NCBI GenBank assembly: GCA_900239685.1
Contig: OENT01000608.1
Location: 1-64,000 of the forward strand
Length of the DNA: 64,000 bases
DNA from: Rotaria macrura
Taxonomy: Eukaryota > Rotifera > Eurotatoria > Philodinida > Philodinidae
Reading direction: 5' to 3'
A program made the translations under genes and the position numbers. Below the pieces are notes generated by a model, which saw only the letters and a list, made by a program, of their open reading frames with translations, made no database searches and had not been told where the DNA came from. This document shows, piece by piece, positions 48,620-61,545 of this stretch; position 1 is the stretch's first letter; every line of letters begins with the position of its first letter.

Positions 48620-51600
48620 ACTATTTGTATTTGTTTTATTCGGTTTCTTTTTCTTTTTCTTCTTCTTGTTTTCGATGTTGACCGGTTTTCTTTGTGGATG
48701 TTGTGCGTTAATAAATTAATGGATTGATATGGGATGTTATTGAAAGTTCTTTTGGTAAATATTCGTTTAAGATGATTCGAAATACAAAAATTTAAGTAAT
48801 TATTTTAGATTATATGCATTGAATGTTAGTTCTAGAAGTTTCTCGAACGTCGTTAATGATGTTCATTGATTTTATATGTTGAATAGTAATGAGCTCGTGT
48901 TGTGATTCAAGGAGTCTGTTTGAACACGTTCTCTAATCTACTACACGACTAATACATGTCAGAATAACCATTTATACTTCAACGAACATTATTCCAAACC
49001 TCGAAACTTCAGAATACCATCTGACACTATTGTTTCTTAAATGATATTTGGAATCTGACATGAAAAATGATGAGCTATGAATCGATGAGATAGCAAGAAT
49101 GAATAGTTTTATTCAAAGACAAATTTTCTGAAGAATATTCATAAGTTCAGATCTTATCATCAGATACTATTGTTGTTTTCCTTTGAATAAAAACGATATA
49201 GAGACATCTCTCATCATAATGTGGCACTTCCTCTTCATAATAAATGTATAAAAACTGTCTGAATAAACCTCTCTAAACAAGTTTTTTCTTTTTGGATATT
49301 TTCATGATATGTTTAGCACGTCTATCTACTGAATTGTGTGTGTCCAATGAGTATTCTAAAAGAATACACGTTCCCATTTTAATTTTTCGTATGTTTATTT
49401 GTCAGAGACCCCTATTGGAATTTCGATGCATTTATTTATCTTGAGAATCACCTCCATTTGAAGGTCTTATGTGAAAAGTTATAGAGTAAAAATCTTTCTT
49501 ATTTTTGAGCTGTGAACATTATAAAAATCATCTAGTAACATTCAGGACGCTTTAATCGGTGTATATTTTGGTGAAGTTCATAGCCCGAAGATATAAAATA
49601 TTTCACATATACTCTAATGAATGTGAGTCCTTCTAATTAAGGTCATTGCTTCATTGAGTACCTAAAGACCTCTCTAGTCATCACTAAAGTCAAACAGAAA
49701 CTGTAAAAATTGTCAAGTACATTCATATTCAATTTACATTGATTATCATTCGAAGATCATTTAGTTACCATAGACAAGAAACAATTAGTTCAATCGGAAG
49801 CAAGCATGAACGGAAGCTCGTTCAATATGATATTACTGAACGTTTGTCTTCCGATACTAACACAATAAAGGTTGTTGTTCTTATCGCATTACTCTTGACA
49901 GAGATGCGTACAGAACAAGATGATCATGTCATTCTATACTGTAGGGAAAAATCCATCAACCTTTTCTTCAACGTAATTTAGTTCATAGTAAACCAAATGA
50001 AGCATAATATCAATAGATCATCTAAATTGTCGATGGTAGAAGCATCAGGTTAATATGAATCATTCAATATATTTAGTATGGAAACAATAATCATCGTGAA
50101 TTTGAACAACGATAATTATTATTATAATGAATTGTATATGTAAAAATTATTTGACGAACTCATTTAGTTAATGTTTCAGGTTGAAAAATATAAACAGATT
50201 ATGTTTCGATTATAAACTTTGAAAATTTCGATACTCAAATAACGTACTTCAATTTATTCATTTGATATCAATTATTTCTACAAGTACCGCTAAATAATTC
50301 TTTGAAGTGTAACAAATCGTACCGAAAAGAAAAACAACCAATGCATCTTCTTTGCATTATTTTTGAATAAATTATTATTTAAGAAGATATTCATTCTATT
50401 TGAAAGTAAATGAAAATAAATCGACTGAAGGATGACTGACAGTTTGACATGTATGTGTTTTAAAAGCAAAGAAAATGAAGATAAAAATCGTCTCTATTCT
50501 ATAGAAAGGGTTTATCCTTGGTTCATCTCTCATTCTTAATCAATGGTAATTTTTTTTCGTTTTCAAAACTGCTCTTTATAAAGGATCATCTATTAGAACA
50601 CATTGGTACAATCGAACAATGCTTGCTCTAATAGTCCGTTTGTTGTTTCTTTGCCTCTCTCTCTCTCTCTCTCGATTTAATAATCCTTTAATATTTATAG
50701 AGAAAACGTTTTGATGTTTAATGTATTAAAGATAATATTTTAATACTTTCTAAATCACCGAATCATGTGGTTGAATATTCAATGAAACAAAGAAAAAGTA
50801 GTGATCTTGTGTGAATGAAACATTCAACATATCGAGTCGAATATACTACATGACCTGTCAGCTCGTTACTAGTATCATCAAATACTCATTTAAAACGACT
50901 TTTTTAAATATTTTCTTTTTCTAGTATTCATTAAAAATGAATCGTGCTATTCAATAGAATACGTTAAATAACAGAACATATTTTTAAGTGTTAAAATTAG
51001 AGTTGATACAATATATTGATTGTCAAAACTTATAAACATTATCACATGGTAATCACTCTTTTATTTGTCGAAATCAGATATTGAAATTAGATAACATACA
51101 ATCTATTGACATTGACATTTAGTTCTAAAGTTTGAAAACACGTATGATGATATTATCATAACAATAGACAAAAAAAACTAAAAAGATTTTAATCGATGAC
51201 ATTTGTTCAAAATATACTGAAAAAAAAAGAAACGCTTTATTTGTCAATGCAGCAGATGTGAAGAGCACTGTGAATCGGTATGACTCGTAAAACTCCATCT
51301 GTCTTTCCTTTTGGACGATGTCAATAAAAGAAGGAGAAACTTGATTTTTTTTTCTTCGTCATCACTCAAGTAAATCAACAAAATATGATTTGATGACTTG
51401 TGCTGTTGTTGTTGTTGTTGTCTTTTCTTTGTATAAACTATTATAATACGTGCGCATTCTTTGAACTATTCCAGTTGTTGAGTAAATTAAGATCAAAAAC
51501 AGAAAGAAAGAAAGTTTCTACACGAACATTATACATGCTAGAAAGAGAATAGGTATATTTCATGTTCACAAATTTTTCTTTCTTAGAAATTCGAAGCGTA

Positions 51601-53767
51601 TTTCCTGAATATGTCAACTTAATGAAAAATGTGAATCTAGAATTACATTGATATATCCTTCCGATGGGTAAATTATCATGCACTCTTTTGATTAATACTT
51701 CCGTATAAAAATCATATGAAGATTTTTCTTTCGATATTAACATAGATTTCTATTCGTCATTTAGTTGAGCGATTTTTTTTGCTCCATCCTAGTGTCATAG
51801 TGTGTGACCGACAGAAAGTATAGAGACAATGTTCCGACAAAGCACCACTCCCTCTCAAGTGTGTGTGTGTTTGATGATGGTGTCGAATATGCAAATATGA
51901 ATTAATTCTTTCTCTTTTTATGCTCATGATCGGACGATTGTATACTATACCGATTTCTTTGCATATATAAATATAATTTAGGTAAGCGTCATTTGGTTTT
52001 TTGATAAGATCTAGTCATTAAAAAAAATTTCGCCTGTCTCAACAGGCTATCAAATATATATATATACATTTATGGATTGTATTAAAATTATTGCATTGAA
52101 TCGATATTTGAATAGAATTCAAAGGTGATTGATGGTGCATTAAATCCACAAGTGAATTCGAACAGCTATTTGTTTTTCAGTTGACAGTTGGCGTCATGTA
52201 GAGAAATGGAATTATTGAACTATTGACATGCATAGTCGTTGAGAGTGGATTAACGATGGCTGACCAACTGATGAGAATATGTGCAATAGAAGCAAGAAAA
52301 AAAAATGAGAAGAATGTTTGTAAATATCAATCGATTACAAAACTCATAATAACATCAACAGTGGGCTTATGGGATCTCACTCTATGTATCTTTTTGCCAT
52401 GATATTCAATAGGTGATGCTCTTTAATAAATAAAAAAGAGAACACTAAACTGTTCACATATGATACTTTTGTTCTTGCTTTTCTTTTTCTTCTTATTTTG
52501 TTTATGCCAATGCACGGCAATTTTCAAGTTGTCAGCTATAATCTATATTTAATTTACTAGTTGTCAATCGAACATGAAAACGATCACAAGACGAATATCT
52601 CATATCCATATGTTTACAGAAATTATCAATATCGTATCATTTCTACAATCATATTTTCAAGAAACTATAAAGATATATTTCTATCAACAATCTACTCCCT
52701 ATCAGCATATAACTATATTGATAGCAGTTACAATGCTAACCTTCTGTCGTAAAAAAAAATTTCGACAGTTCTTTTTTATTCTCTTTCTTTTTCTCTGTCA
52801 ATCAGTAATTAACCTGTATAACAATGACAGGTGGTGAGTTTGTTACTCACGAATACATTCATCTATATATGTATATATATATGTCTATTTTCAAAGGGAA
52901 TCATTAGTAAACATACATGATATATTTGATAAGAAATACTACGAGTAATTGAATAGCAAGTCAACACGAACTCGTGTTGGATGAATTCATTTGAGATATG
53001 AAAGATATCAGATCGTTGAACAGAAAAAAGAAAGAAGCAGAAGAATGCTTGTCATCATTTCAATGGATAGAACAAACATATACTAATGCTTGTAAATTGA
53101 TTCGACAGTGTATTAATGGTTTTATTTTTATATTACATTAACCAGCTGAGAAGATCAATTTGCTCTCTGTCAAAAAGTATGCTTAATATCAGCTGCCATT
53201 GTTCTAGTTGTCTGTCATTTGTATGAAGAGAGTGATAATGAGGTTTTTGCTGTCTTCCAATTGTAACATATATCAAGACAAGAGACAGCAAAAAAAAAAT
53301 AAAGCTTTTTTTTCTCTCTCTAATGATCAACACTTCACAACACATGTGTGATCGATAGCCGAGGGCTTTCGTTCATCCTATGTAACATACATGCATACAA
53401 TCGAGAAATCTTTTATGCCGAATTCACATCATTATCGTGAACAGCATATACCACCCTGAAGCATTGAACGAGATATGAGAAATAGAGAAGGAAGAAAATA
53501 AAAAAAAATAGAAAACGAGAGAAACGGGATTTTTCTTTCTTCTTTTCTCTTCTCGTTTTCTCCACATCTGATGAAGTTGTCAAAATGCGACCAATCATTA
53601 GACATGACAAGCAGCTGTTTTCCTCTTAACATCGGAGGCAAATAGAACAAGAAAAAGAACGAACCGGTCCGCTATATGTTTATATATGGTTTGTACTTCT
53701 CCGGTTTCATCGACAATCAGCTGTGTTAAAACAAGAATATAGACAGAGAGAGAAGAAGAACGAGAGA
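48411..53767. other. 5.3 kb spacer between Shroom and the DDIT4-like gene
   Basis: Starts with the Shroom 3' UTR (microsatellites at 48511-48615, aataaa near 48708). The rest is AT-rich; frames at 49739-49981, 51441-51743 and 52561-52837 have no domain features. A (CT)n run lies at about 50657-50674. No RNA gene was identified. Confidence 0.4.
48511..48615. repeat. Compound (TA)n-(TG)n-(TA)n microsatellite
   Basis: (TA)n at 48511-48538, (TG)n at 48539-48566, then (AT)n at 48589-48615, in the probable 3' UTR of the Shroom gene. Confidence 0.9.
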
Positions 53768-54078
53768 AATATATAAGCGGCGAGTAAGCAAAAGAGAGAG
53801 AAGAAGAGAAAGAATGGAGAGGAAAAAACGAGAGAAGAAGAGTAACGGCTTCTCTACAATGCATTTCTAGTTCAGAGCGAGTGTGAGACGACGACTACGA
53901 CACTCCACTATCATACAACTCAACATCCTTTTTCGGTGACATTTATACAAATAGAGGTAACCTCTCTCTGAGTACATTCTCTATTTATCAACAACTATTA
54001 ATCTCTTATGCTTATCTATTGTATAAAACAAAGAAAGAACGAACTTAAAACCGTCTACATAAAATTTTAGATTGAATA
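53700..54078 (+). promoter_or_regulatory. Promoter and 5'-UTR intron of the DDIT4-like gene
   Basis: A GA-rich tract (53740-53850) surrounds a TATA-like box atatataag at about 53768-53776, giving an expected start near 53800. A donor ag|gtaacc at 53957 and acceptor aaaattttag ending at 54070 define a 114-bp intron just before the ATG. Position of the start site is inferred, not seen. Confidence 0.5.
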
Positions 54079-54846
54079 ATGCCATCTGTAACATTATCAA
54101 CTCACCAATTTGCACGTAATGTATCGTGTCCAACACAAGGTACATTATCATTATCAAGTAATTTATCAGTAAATAAAAAAAATAGTTCTTCAACAAATAC
54201 ATTAGAATATCATTTACATTCATCGAACCATTCATATACATCAACACAAGATAATAATTCAAATCTTGTTGAAAAACTTAAAATGAATTTGATGAATTTA
54301 TTTAAAACAAATAATAATTTCAATGAAAAAGATTTCAAACAAAATGAATTGCAACAATCAACATTTCTCTACGATCCTGAACTTGATTTACGTGAAGAAC
54401 ATATATCACTTATATCAAAACATTTATTAACAACATTACGTGAAAGTAAAATAAAACATTTATCATGTAATAATCTATTTCTTCCATGTAATCATATACG
54501 AAATATCGCACAACAATGTTTGATTATGTCAGCTGAAGAACCATTCGGTATTATGGGTGCACAAATAAAAATTAAATTGACATTATTATCATCGAATATG
54601 AAATCAACAATAGTAAAATATTTACCTGTCATACGAATAAATCCCAAACAACGGACAATATTCGAAATAGAAATCGATTTACATGAAGATACGAAAGTAT
54701 TTACATTACGAAGATTTTTACCTGAACTAAAGATATTCAAACAATTGAAAGAGAAAAGTTCATTGTATGTAAGTCCCCGGTGTTTACTTGTTAAAAATGT
54801 TTTTTATAAAACAGCTGAACCAAAACGAGCTATTGTAGACACATGA
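54079..54846 (+). CDS. DDIT4: DDIT4/REDD1-like protein (RTP801 C-terminal domain)
   Basis: Intronless coding region, 255 residues. The first about 95 residues are Ser/Asn-rich and disordered in character. Residues about 98-250 match the RTP801_C fold of REDD1 proteins (Scylla/Charybde in flies): ISKHLLTTLRESKIKHLSCN, LFLPCNHIRNIAQQCL, SAEEPFGIMGAQIKI, then IRINPKQRTIFEIEIDL and a basic C-terminus with VKNVFYKTAEPKRA. In other animals these stress-induced proteins (hypoxia, starvation, damage) act through TSC1/2 to reduce mTORC1 activity. A tandem, nearly identical partial copy lies 4 kb downstream. Size is close to vertebrate family members. Polyadenylation is perhaps at aataaa near 55427. 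Confidence 0.87.
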   Translation: MPSVTLSTHQFARNVSCPTQGTLSLSSNLSVNKKNSSSTNTLEYHLHSSNHSYTSTQDNNSNLVEKLKMNLMNLFKTNNNFNEKDFKQNELQQSTFLYDPELDLREEHISLISKHLLTTLRESKIKHLSCNNLFLPCNHIRNIAQQCLIMSAEEPFGIMGAQIKIKLTLLSSNMKSTIVKYLPVIRINPKQRTIFEIEIDLHEDTKVFTLRRFLPELKIFKQLKEKSSLYVSPRCLLVKNVFYKTAEPKRAIVDT

Positions 54847-57800
54847 ATCAAACAAGTATTCAACGAAGAGGACATTATATATGGGCCTTGTTTTCTTTTG
54901 TCGTTTTTTTTTCTTTTTTAATTTCCATGTAGGCAATATTTATTCGTGTAGTCTCATTTATATTTATAGGCAAATCAATATCTGTTTGTTTGTTTGTTTT
55001 TCTTGATCTATTCGTTGTCAAGTCAGATGACAACATACGCTTGTGTGGGTTTGTTTTGTTCTGTTTTGTTTTTCTTTTAACTGTGAGAATGATCCATAAT
55101 CAAGCCATTTTTGTTGTTGTTATTATAGAGAGTAAGAGTAAGTCACTAAAACAAAAAAAATTTATTAATTATTAATCGAGATAAAAATTCATTTCTTTCC
55201 TGTTTATTTATATTATCTATTTTTGTTGTTGTGATGACCTGCCATTTTGTGTATCTGTATTGTATCGATTTGGCCATTGTCGTAAGCATTTTTTCTTGTT
55301 TGTTCCTTCAAAATCTATGATGTGTTCAAATATGTTGTTTTGTAATGCTATATTCTACACATAAAAATTGTTCTGTTTCATGTGAACCTATATAGACACG
55401 GTTTTACCGGTCTTCCGATAGAAGCAATAAAAACAAAAAAAAATCCGAATCAATAGACATCATGAAATTAATATTTACTATTGTTATTATGCGGATAATA
55501 AATATTGACAATCACTATACATATACATATGAGTTTTATTTTTCTCTGCTATTATTCTCTTTCTTTCTGTTTCTTCAATGTCGCGAACAGATGAGAATCA
55601 AATGTATAGCATATAAAACAGCTGATTCACTTTCAGTGTACGTGCATAAAAGCAAATAATACGCAAACACATATGTTAATGTGTTTGTTGATGTAAAAGA
55701 AATAGTGGTAGAGTGATATAGAGTTCAGCTGATAGAAAGACGGAGAATGGTGAAAAAAAAAGAAGACAGAGAAAAGAAAGACAGAACGACAAAATGTACT
55801 GAAAAATACCATGTCTTTTACATGCATATAAATAAACAGGAGAATGTATGCATATAGTTCACAGCTCTTTCGAAAGAAAATGTGTCTCGTACATCTTTTT
55901 TTCCTTCTTCTTGTTTTATTACTATCATTTTGTGATCATTAAAAAACCTTAGTATTTATTGAATATGATGTTTCTTTCGTTTCTTTTTGCTTGATTCGCC
56001 AAACGTAGGTAATATATGTATATATTGAAATATGTCGATTTATATCAGTTTTTGTAGGCACATATGTTATGTGATGATAGAATGAAGGTCATCATGATAT
56101 TGATAGGAATTCGAAAAAAAGTATACCTTCCGGTAGCGATGTATACTGTATCCATCTCTCTGTATTACTCGCTTTCCGTTTCTCCCTCTCTCTCTCGCTC
56201 TGTGTATTTTGCTATGCTGTATTAAACTACCAAGACCATACGCTATAGACTGAGCATAGGAGAAACTTGATATAAAATATATTTGTCACATAGAAAGAAA
56301 GAAATCTATTGATTTCAATCGAATGAGACATCGCTGAGTCGATACACTATGAAATTGAATAGTTCAATGGATTATTGAGAAGTCTCCTGCTGACAAGAAG
56401 TAGTATGTAGATGATGTCAATACTACTTACTAGACATGTATATCCAATCATATTGAACAACGTGAAATATACTCATTGATGTTAAATATATTGGTACTTC
56501 ACATAGTAATAAATCTTTCAGATTGGAACAAAAAAAACATAGATGAAGAAATGTAGACATTTCGTAAACGTGACGGCGGCAATAGTCTTTATCTATCCAC
56601 ATTTCTTTTCATGAATGTCATTAGTAGGCGATCTGTGACATGTTGATTGTTCGAATTATTTCTTTTTTGTTGTTTTCTTTTCTGTAACACGTAAAGAATT
56701 TCTATAGTTACGATTTTAAAAAAATACTTTTTTGTTGTTTTCTCAGTCATGTCTTAAAAAATATGCTTTTTCTCGCTATCTCTGTTTTATGTTAGGCATT
56801 GATAATCGTTTAGATAGTATGATATTCTCGTGTTGGTCGAAAGAACTTCCATTTTCAGCATCTCTGATTGTATGCTGTTTGGATAGTTTCGTTGTACTCC
56901 ATGCCAATGTTAAAAGAATCACACAGTCACCGCTATTCATCGCCTGGAGCATGGAAGCTATTAAACGTATACTGTTCTTTTCACCGATTTTCACGTGTAC
57001 AATTTCAGACCACCTCTTCTATCCTATCAGTAATACATTTGAAAAGGCACAAATAAAGATGTAAACCATAAATTATTCTCCAACCATAGCTTGCGAACTT
57101 GATATGTTTCTTATTTCATTCATGAAAATTTATTGTTAGACTCGAAATATAGTGATGAACAATATTCATCAAGAATAAAAGAGAACAATACTAATGATTC
57201 AATGAATACTTATAGACTTAACCAGCATGTATCTTGCTGGATGAAACAAACTAGAAAATAAGTTAATGATATTTTCCTAGAAATTTTTCAACCATCATGT
57301 ATGATTCAGAAACAAGGTAAATAATTGACATATTTCTTTTCAATTATACAGTGTGTGAGAATTTTATAGAGTATACTTTTCATATTGACTTTTCTCGTTT
57401 TTTCTTTCGCATCTCGTTAATTCTATTACTGCAATACTTCAATAAAAAAAAAAGTGAATTTCACCATCAACAGCTAACACTCACAGACATATATATATAT
57501 ACATATATATATATATAAGCCCTCCATTGTCGCCTATATTTTGTTGTCGTGACAGTAGCTTTAATATTTGTTTCTATCAAATACTTCTCTCTCCCTTTCC
57601 CTGTTGTCTTAATGTCCACAATCTCTCTTACTTCTTCTGTCGATTTGATTAATATAAAATCACAGCGGCATTGAGTGTAAATATAGATATATATATATAT
57701 ATATGTGTGTGTGTTTGTGTATGCTATGGCAAATATCGATCATCAGTAAAGCGTTAGACAATATAAAAAAGCTGGAAGAAAAAACGATCTAGACCACACG

Positions 57801-58480
57801 TATGTATACATATAGAAAGAGCCGATTTGTTTTCTTAATAGCAACTGTACACCATCGCGTTCGATATGTATATCATTTCGTCTGTTTGATCCATCGATCA
57901 AATTGACGCACAGAGATCAATAAACATTTGTTTGATGACCTCTTTTTTTCAATAAAAGAATTTGTTCGATAATCAAAAAAACAGAATTGTCATTATTCAA
58001 GTTGAAAGAGTAAAAACGAACATATAACAGTGAACAGGTGTATGCTTTAGATCGTATTTAACCTTATCAGTATTCACGAATGCAGAATAATGCGACTTTT
58101 GTGCTTTTATGTGCATAACAGAAAAAAATAATAATAATAAAAAACGAAAAAAAAGGAAGAAAGCAAAGAAAAACCTCGAGTTTGCATATGTATACTTGAA
58201 AAGCTCGTTCGATCATGGATTGTTGACTAAGCCTGGACGAAACCATTTCTTAAATAAGAAGAGAAAAAAAGAATACCGTACACGAACGATTTCGATGCCG
58301 ATCGAGACAGAAGAAAAAGAGCAAGAGTAGACAAGAGCAATCATAACACTTAGCAACATACAATTTTAGCAATTTAATTTATGTAAAGCTTCATTTTCTA
58401 AATAGTAAATAGTGAATCTACTATAGTAGTTCATATAGAAAAAGACGTTTTCAATTTTGCTTCAATTATGTTTTTAGATC
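54847..58480. other. 3.6 kb spacer between the two DDIT4-like copies
   Basis: T-rich 3' UTR of the first copy, then AT-rich DNA with (TA)n runs (57489-57517, 57687-57714). Short frames (for example 56732-57064) carry no domain. Just before the second copy are an A-rich, AAT-repeat stretch (58125-58170) and a plausible acceptor (atgtttttag, ending 58476). Confidence 0.4.
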
Positions 58481-58488
58481 TAATAACA

Positions 58489-60323
58489 ACGATGAGCTTG
58501 GTTCATCAACAATCTACATTCCTGTACGATCCTGAACTTGATTTACGTGAAGAACATATATCACTTATATCAAAACATTTATTAACAACATTACGTGAAA
58601 GTAAAATAAAACATTTATCATGTAATAATCTATTTCTTCCATGTAATCATATACGAAATATCGCACAACAATGTTTGATTATGTCAGCTGAAGAACCATT
58701 CGGTATTATGGGTGCACAAATAAAAATTAAATTNCATCGTTGAACTAGGTCAAATATTATTCTGTAAAATAGAAACAAAAAGATAAGTCATCATCGACAG
58801 TATCCTAATTACAAGTATTGTTGAGGATACTACATGTGTCGCCAAAACTCTTCTGACTAAGAGTCAAAGAAGAAACGATGATGTGATAGGTCAATCTTCA
58901 TTGATAAATCCAAATCTACGAAACACATCTTATAGTATTCATAACTTTTTAGTTCCATTGGTGATCGTTAAGTCAATCGTCGCTGTAGAAACGATTTAAA
59001 TTTTACAAATCCCAGGTACAACGTTCGTTGTAAAATCTCGAGAGAATCAGAATTAATATTTACTTTGTTGATGCTGAAGATAATTTAAAATTTCTTAAAA
59101 CTGTACATAATGATAGGCACGAATTGAATCCTGAAAAATGACTGTCATCTATGATGTCAATGAGTGTCTTATTGTAAAAGAAAAAAGTATTTCTCGCATT
59201 CAACAATCTCATTGATTAGTATAACAGTGTTTTTGTTACTTGTCACTGAAGCTTTTCATTTAGTATATATGTTTGTATTTTCTGTTCGTGTGTGATATGA
59301 AATATATATATTTGATCTTTAATTACATGTCAAATATATCGGTGAAAAGACTGAAAATGTTCATGTAATTGATTTTCATACAACTTGAAGATTGTGTTTA
59401 CGAGACCGATTCTTCGAGATATACATGAAAAAAAAATGTTTTTTTATCAAAACTTGTACGCATGCATAAGTCAAGAGAGAGGGAGGAACAATATTTTCCA
59501 TTTCGAAAGATAAAACATTGTTAGTTCAATCACTGTGGGATTAAAATGTGAAAAATGTTATAGCTATTGTTATTATAAAAGAGAGGATTAATCACGATAT
59601 GCTTCGGCTTATGAATTCCGATTTACTGTTAATACATATCGATGATGAAAGATATTAATCACACTATGCACTGCCGTGAACGTGAAAAAAGAAAGGCAAA
59701 AAACAAGTATCATACTAATCCCATGGTCAATTTTTATGTCGTGAGGATAATTGTCACAGTGTGTAGTTGTAATAGAACATATTGTTCAAGTATTTATTAA
59801 TATTGTGTCATGCAACCAGGATCACATATTTCTATAGCTGGGCAGTTTGAAATACATATATAATCTCTTTGTGTTTTTTAAAATCCAATCTTCTATACGA
59901 TTAACATTTGTCTACAAGTACAACCTAGTGAATCGAAGAATTTTCCTATCTGAACCCCATAAAATTTGTCTAAACAATAGTATGGTATTATTCGGTTCAT
60001 TCAACTTTCATGTTTATTCTCAAGCAGATAAATCAGTGCAATAAAAGATTATAGCCNTATCATCGAATATGAAATCAACAATAGTAAAATATTTACCTGT
60101 CATACGAATAAATCCCAAACAACGGACAATATTCGAAATAGAAATCGATTTACATGAAGATACGAAAGTATTTACATTACGAAGATTTTTACCTGAACTA
60201 AAGATATTCAAACAATTGAAAGAGAAAAGTTCATTGTATGTAAGTCCCCGGTGTTTACTTGTTAAAAATGTTTTTTATAAAACAGCTGAACCAAAACGAG
60301 CGATTGTTAATTCAACAACATAA
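58489..60323 (+). pseudogene. Tandem DDIT4-like paralogue, split by an inserted block between single Ns
   Basis: 58525-58733 equals 54370-54578 base for base (209 bp) and 60058-60301 equals 54587-54830 (244 bp). Outside these stretches the copies differ: the 5' end reads MSLVHQQSTFLYDPELD and the 3' end AIVNSTT-stop instead of AIVDT-stop, so this is a separate locus. The reading frame is broken by N at 58734, 1,322 bp of unrelated AT-rich sequence, and N at 60057; 8 bp of the partner are absent at the seam. Either the assembly inserted a foreign piece into an intact paralogue, or the gene is truly disrupted. An acceptor before 58477 suggests a spliced 5' exon. Called as a pseudogene only as the sequence stands. 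Confidence 0.7.
58735..60056. other. 1,322-bp block between two single Ns
   Basis: AT-rich with no gene or transposon terminus recognised. It sits exactly at the break in the DDIT4-like paralogue. Probably a contig placed there by scaffolding. Confidence 0.55.
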
Positions 60324-61545
60324 TTTTTGTGTCATGCGAATATTTCTTTTTTATTTTTTATTTATTCATGTGTATCAAAATGTCTGATATGTAACAAAAA
60401 GAAATGGAAAGATTTTTAGTATAGTTTCATGAAATTCGGTTCGTTCATTCGTCTTTTTCTTTTTAGTGGTTCAGTTTTTGTCACATTTTTTTAAATGTAT
60501 TGGTTATAGTTGAATATAATTGCAAGAAAACGTGATAACTATCAATTAATTATTATCATTTCTCTAATGAATGTAATGCATTTGCATATAATAAGCGAGT
60601 CTAGTTATCAAGATGATTCTTCTAGATTAGATGTTATGAAATTGATAACAGCAAAAAAAGTGCAAATAAAAATCTCATGAAATATTATTTTTTCGAATTG
60701 AATCCATAGAATTGTTTCAACTTAAATATGCACTGATTTTATAGTAAACAGAGAGAAGTAAAATCTGACGTTATGTGAAAAAAGAAATTAAAAAAACCAA
60801 GTTCACATGTTCATCAACTGACAAGTTCATCGTTCAGTCATAAGAAATTTTGAAAAGTTCAATAAATTTTGCGTACATGAATATTCATTTACATTATTCT
60901 TAATTCAGTAGTTTTGTATGCTCTCTTTTTTTGTAATAGAATTTTAAATAAAAAAACAGAATAATGTGAATCAATAATGAGGTGTTGGAATGTACAAAAA
61001 AAGAGTTGAATCGTATCTAAATATGAAATTGATTATATTACTCGCTACTTACTTCATCTTTCTCCTATTCAATTGTTTTTCGGTAAACAAAACGACTACT
61101 TATTCATCTATTTTTAAACACTTTAGTATAATTTTATGTAAATATAGCTATATTCTTCTTGTTTACGTATATATATATATATATACATATCTTTACATAT
61201 AGATATGCGTTTTTTCCTGTTGACATTAAACTATGAACGAAAACTGGATCGAATTCATTCTTAATGTATACTTGAATATTGTACATTTTCTTTGCTCTTT
61301 CGTTTGATTTAATCTAGAGAAAAATGGAAAGATTTCGAACCACAATTCCATCGTTTAAGTATATTTTAATGTGAAAAAAGGAATTTGCATGCATTCTTGT
61401 CGAGTCGTGCCCTCTGCAACAGCTTGTCAACGATTGGCATCCAGCGCATAAAACGTAAAGCGGACAGTCATTGCTATTTGACTCTTAACGATAAGAATTG
61501 AAAAAAAAAGCCTGCACAATCATAAAAAAAAGCTGTAAAAACAAC
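60324..61545. other. 1.2 kb spacer before the F-BAR gene
   Basis: AT-rich, with a (TA)n run at about 61169-61187. The frame at 60990-61202 is hydrophobic but unsupported. The last 120 bp are likely leader. Confidence 0.4.

Noticed and set aside
49739-49981. 80-codon frame in the spacer after Shroom
   Set aside because: No family features, splice partner or promoter; composition like the surrounding non-coding DNA.
52561-52837. Overlapping frames of 63 and 87 codons
   Set aside because: Both are Ile/Tyr/Phe-rich products of AT-rich sequence without any motif.
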